Source: Treponema sp. UBA4377
Lineage (GTDB): Bacteria > Spirochaetota > Spirochaetia > Treponematales > Treponemataceae
Direction of reading: 5' to 3'
NCBI GenBank assembly: GCA_002391235.1
Contig: DGRX01000024.1
Span: 61,881 to 70,884 of the forward strand
Length of the DNA stretch: 9,004 nucleotides
The position numbers were made by a program, and so were the translations under genes. The notes under the pieces were generated by a model. The model saw nothing but the letters and a program-made list of their open reading frames with translations. It was not told the DNA's origin and made no database searches. Shown here one piece after another: positions 7,051 through 9,004 of this stretch; the stretch's first letter is position 1; every line of letters begins with the position of its first letter.

Positions 7051-8400
7051 TTAGTCAGAAACCGCGGCGCCCGGAAGGCCGATGTCCTTTCGATAGAAGA
7101 TTCCGTCAAAGGCAACGCCTTGCATCGCGGCGTAGGCTTTTTTCCAAGCCTCGTCAAAAGTTGGAGCGAGAGCGCAAACGGCAAGGACGCGGCCGCCGCT
7201 TGTGAACAAGCTTGCCTGGCCAAAGTCTTCATGCTCGTGGCGCCGCTCTCCAATCGCTCCCGCGACAAAGACTTTGGCGCCGTTTTTTTCCATCAAGTCC
7301 TTGTCGATTGAAATTTCAAAGCCTTTTTTGTAGCTTCCCGGATATCCGCCGGAAACCGCGACGGGCGCCACGGCGAATTGATTTTTCCATTTCATCTCAA
7401 AGTCTTTTAGAGAGCCGTCCACGATTGCTTGGCACATGGCGGCAAAGTCAAAGTCCATAAGCGGAAGGACGGCCTGCGTTTCGGGGTCGCCCAGGCGGAC
7501 GTTGTATTCCAAAAGTTTTGGCCCGTCTTTTGTAATCATCACGCCAAAGAAAATAAAGCCGCGGTAGTCAAAGCCCTCGGCGACAAGACCCTTTAATGTC
7601 GGCTGCAAAATGTTTTTGTCAAACTGTTCCATGATGGCGGGCGTAACGTCTGAAAGCGGGCATACCGCTCCCATGCCGCCTGTGTTTGGGCCTTTTGCTC
7701 CGTCTTCCAGCCTCTTGTGGTCGCGGGCGGGGAGGAAGGGAAGAATCGCGGCCTTTCCTTCTTTCGCGCCGTCGGGAGTGACGCTTACGGCGGCCAAGAC
7801 TGACATTTCGATTCCGGCAAGGTAGTCTTCAACGACAAGCTTTTTTCCTGCGTCGCCGACGCGGCCGCTTTCCATAATGTCGTGGACGGCGGCGACCGCT
7901 TCGTCCAAGGTCTTCGCTACGACAACGCCTTTGCCGGCGGCCAAACCGTCAGCCTTAAGGACGATCGGAGCTCCATGCTTTTTTACGTATTCAAGCGCCG
8001 CGTCTTTTTCGGTGAATGTTTCGCTTGCGGGGGCGGCGACATTGTATTTTTTCATAAAGGCTTTGGCCAAGTCCTTGCTGGCTTCCAACTGCGCGGCCGC
8101 CTTTTTTGGGCCAACGCAAGGAATTCCGGCCTTCCAAAATTCGTCGGCCAAGCCTTCGGCAAGCGGGTCTTCTGGACCGATGACCGCAAAGTCGCAAGCG
8201 TATTTTTTGGCTATTTCCACGTAAGGATTTCCGGGCAAGCCTTTCGCTTCGTCAAGCGGAACGTTAGAGCACTTTTTTTCGTTGCATGTTCCGCCGTTTC
8301 CGGGAACGCAAACAATTTCTTCGACTGACGGGCTCTGGGCCAATCTCCAAGCGATGGCGTGCTCGCGGCCGCCCGATCCTACTACGATTATCTTTTTCAT
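7051..8400 (-). CDS. purD: Phosphoribosylamine-glycine ligase (GAR synthetase)
   Basis: PurD joins glycine to 5-phosphoribosylamine using ATP, giving glycinamide ribonucleotide in the de novo purine pathway. The protein (449 residues, a little longer than the usual ~420-430) starts with the family signature GSGGREHA (8-15). GPEDPL (75-80) and the ATP-grasp motif KADGLAAGKGV (149-159) follow, then HKRLEDGAKGPNTGGMGA (228-245), EYNVRLGDPETQ (298-309) and SGGYP (350-354), and the C-terminal domain ends with YRKDIG (436-441). All core ATP-grasp motifs are present, so it should be active. The C-terminal VFHAGT-type stretch common in the family reads VFVAGA (377-382). The start is the ATG at 8398-8400, directly before the conserved MKKIIVVGSGG. 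No other pur gene lies in the window. A promoter is placed 6 nt before the ATG, which suggests little or no 5' leader. Confidence 0.97.
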   Translation of the reverse strand: MKKIIVVGSGGREHAIAWRLAQSPSVEEIVCVPGNGGTCNEKKCSNVPLDEAKGLPGNPYVEIAKKYACDFAVIGPEDPLAEGLADEFWKAGIPCVGPKKAAAQLEASKDLAKAFMKKYNVAAPASETFTEKDAALEYVKKHGAPIVLKADGLAAGKGVVVAKTLDEAVAAVHDIMESGRVGDAGKKLVVEDYLAGIEMSVLAAVSVTPDGAKEGKAAILPFLPARDHKRLEDGAKGPNTGGMGAVCPLSDVTPAIMEQFDKNILQPTLKGLVAEGFDYRGFIFFGVMITKDGPKLLEYNVRLGDPETQAVLPLMDFDFAAMCQAIVDGSLKDFEMKWKNQFAVAPVAVSGGYPGSYKKGFEISIDKDLMEKNGAKVFVAGAIGERRHEHEDFGQASLFTSGGRVLAVCALAPTFDEAWKKAYAAMQGVAFDGIFYRKDIGLPGAAVSD

Positions 8401-8406
8401 GCCGCC

Positions 8407-8435
8407 ACTATAATGGAAAAGTTGAAAAAAATCAA
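8407..8435 (-). promoter_or_regulatory. Promoter of purD, implying a leaderless transcript
   Basis: The - strand reads TTGATT (8430-8435), a 17-bp spacer and TATAGT (8407-8412). These match 4 of 6 and 5 of 6 consensus positions with optimal spacing. Only 6 nt (GGCGGC) separate the -10 box from the ATG, so transcription should begin at or next to the start codon. GGCGG immediately before the ATG is too close to act as a Shine-Dalgarno. A PUR-box or purine riboswitch is not visible. Confidence 0.55.
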
Positions 8436-8474
8436 TGCGGCGGCCGCCCGCGTTTTAGTTTGCCGGATTGTTTT

Positions 8475-9004
8475 TTACAAGCCAAAAAGGCCGCGGACAA
8501 ACGGCTCGCAAAGGACAAAGAGCGCGCTGAAGATGACGGCGGGAAGGTAGTTGGCCGTCTTGATTTTTTTTAGGCCCATCAAGTTGATTCCAATCAAGAC
8601 GATGAGCGCGCCGCCGCTTCCGGTTATTTCGGCAAGGAGGGAGTCGCTTACGTATTGGTGGATGAAAATCGCGAGCAGGGTAAGCGCGCCCTGGTAGACA
8701 AAAATCGCGAGCGCGCTAAAGGCCGTTCCCACGCCCATCGCGGCCGCGAAGCCAATGGCGATAAAGCCGTCCAAAACGCTCTTTAGGAATATGATTGAAT
8801 AGTCGCCTTCGATTCCGGCCTTAAAGCTTCCGACAATCGCCATCGCGCCGACGCAAAACAATACCGACGCGTTTAGGAAAGCGTAGGCGAAATTCTTTTG
8901 CGGCTTTCCGGCGGAAAATTCTGCGGCGCTTTCTGTCTTGGAAGAAGTCGTGGCGGCGGAATCGCTTGAGGCGTTTGGCTTGGTTGGCGAGCTGGAATTG
9001 GTTG
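8475..9004 (-). CDS. DUF554-family membrane protein (YdfK/YqgA-like), 5' end outside the window
   Basis: The C-terminal ~176 residues of an integral membrane protein of unknown function. The stop TAA is at 8475-8477 and the frame stays open to the window edge. The conserved family segment NASVLFCVGAMAIVGS is followed by GDYSIIFLKSVLDGFIA, a Gly/Ala-rich helix, YQGALTLLAIFIHQYV, the GSGGALIVLIGINLMGLKKI block and the closing helix LPAVIFSALF. This order matches the second half of DUF554 proteins, which are usually ~230 residues. An ATG-like reading at 8861 is really a TTG (Leu) inside the domain, not a start. Before the conserved segment lies a Ser/Thr/Ala/Pro/Lys-rich stretch (8910-9004) that looks like a flexible inter-helix linker, unusual for the family. 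The gene is 74 nt upstream of purD on the same strand. Any link in function is unknown. Confidence 0.85.
   Translation of the reverse strand, partial: TNSSSPTKPNASSDSAATTSSKTESAAEFSAGKPQKNFAYAFLNASVLFCVGAMAIVGSFKAGIEGDYSIIFLKSVLDGFIAIGFAAAMGVGTAFSALAIFVYQGALTLLAIFIHQYVSDSLLAEITGSGGALIVLIGINLMGLKKIKTANYLPAVIFSALFVLCEPFVRGLFGL

Noticed and set aside
7882..8328. Open frame of 148 codons on the + strand inside purD.
   Set aside because: Antisense shadow of a well-conserved purD reading frame; its composition follows from purD codon use.
8424..8451. Possible terminator of the DUF554 gene: GGCGGCCGCC palindrome then T7 on the - strand.
   Set aside because: The palindrome leaves only a 3-4 bp stem once a loop is allowed, the T-run is about 5 nt away, and it overlaps the purD -35 region. 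Too weak to call.

Overview
The window holds five protein genes, one of them cut by the right edge. Only one is on the + strand: a type III glutamine synthetase (4876-6972). The other four are on the - strand. GC content is middling, Shine-Dalgarno sites are AAGGAGG/GGAGG, and promoters look like ordinary sigma-70 sites. The mix of a large type III glutamine synthetase, 7TM-GGDEF-EAL proteins and a DUF554 membrane protein would fit a spirochaete of the Treponema group or an anaerobic Clostridia-type bacterium. I lean to Treponema, but this is an inference from gene content and style; no rRNA or other marker is present.

Left part (1-4678, - strand): two paralogous membrane c-di-GMP proteins form a tandem pair. 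The first transcribed (2372-4678) has degenerate GGDEF residues but a complete EAL phosphodiesterase active site. The second (99-2378) overlaps it at ATGCTAA, has its ribosome-binding site inside the end of the first gene, and carries both a degenerate GGDEF and an Asp-to-Asn change in the EAL DDFG loop. The pair probably works as a translationally coupled unit, with one likely active phosphodiesterase and one likely weak or inactive partner. The 98 bases beyond the second gene hold only hairpin-forming sequence.

Middle (4679-4875): a divergent control region. Rightward there is a near-consensus promoter (TTGACA, 17 bp, TATAAA), then a 61-nt almost continuous hairpin with a perfect 17-bp outer stem and a U-rich tail, then a strong ribosome-binding site and glnN. 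The hairpin starts about 9 nt after the predicted transcription start, so glnN looks subject to leader-level control (attenuation, RNA stability or protein binding), or the promoter plus hairpin make a short RNA of their own. Leftward there is a TATAAT box only 9 nt before the phosphodiesterase ATG, with no Shine-Dalgarno.

Right part (6973-9004): glnN and purD converge on a shared bidirectional terminator (7011-7040). purD (7051-8400, - strand) encodes the glycine ligase of purine synthesis. It has a good promoter whose -10 box lies 6 nt from the ATG, again with no usable Shine-Dalgarno, so it may be leaderless. Upstream of it on the - strand is the 3' part of a DUF554-type membrane protein, which carries an unusual Ser/Thr/Ala-rich linker. 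Glutamine synthetase and PurD share a loose link through nitrogen use (glutamine is the nitrogen donor for several purine steps), but nothing shows that they are co-regulated. I saw no mobile elements, CRISPR arrays, tRNA or rRNA genes, or clear signs of horizontal transfer.
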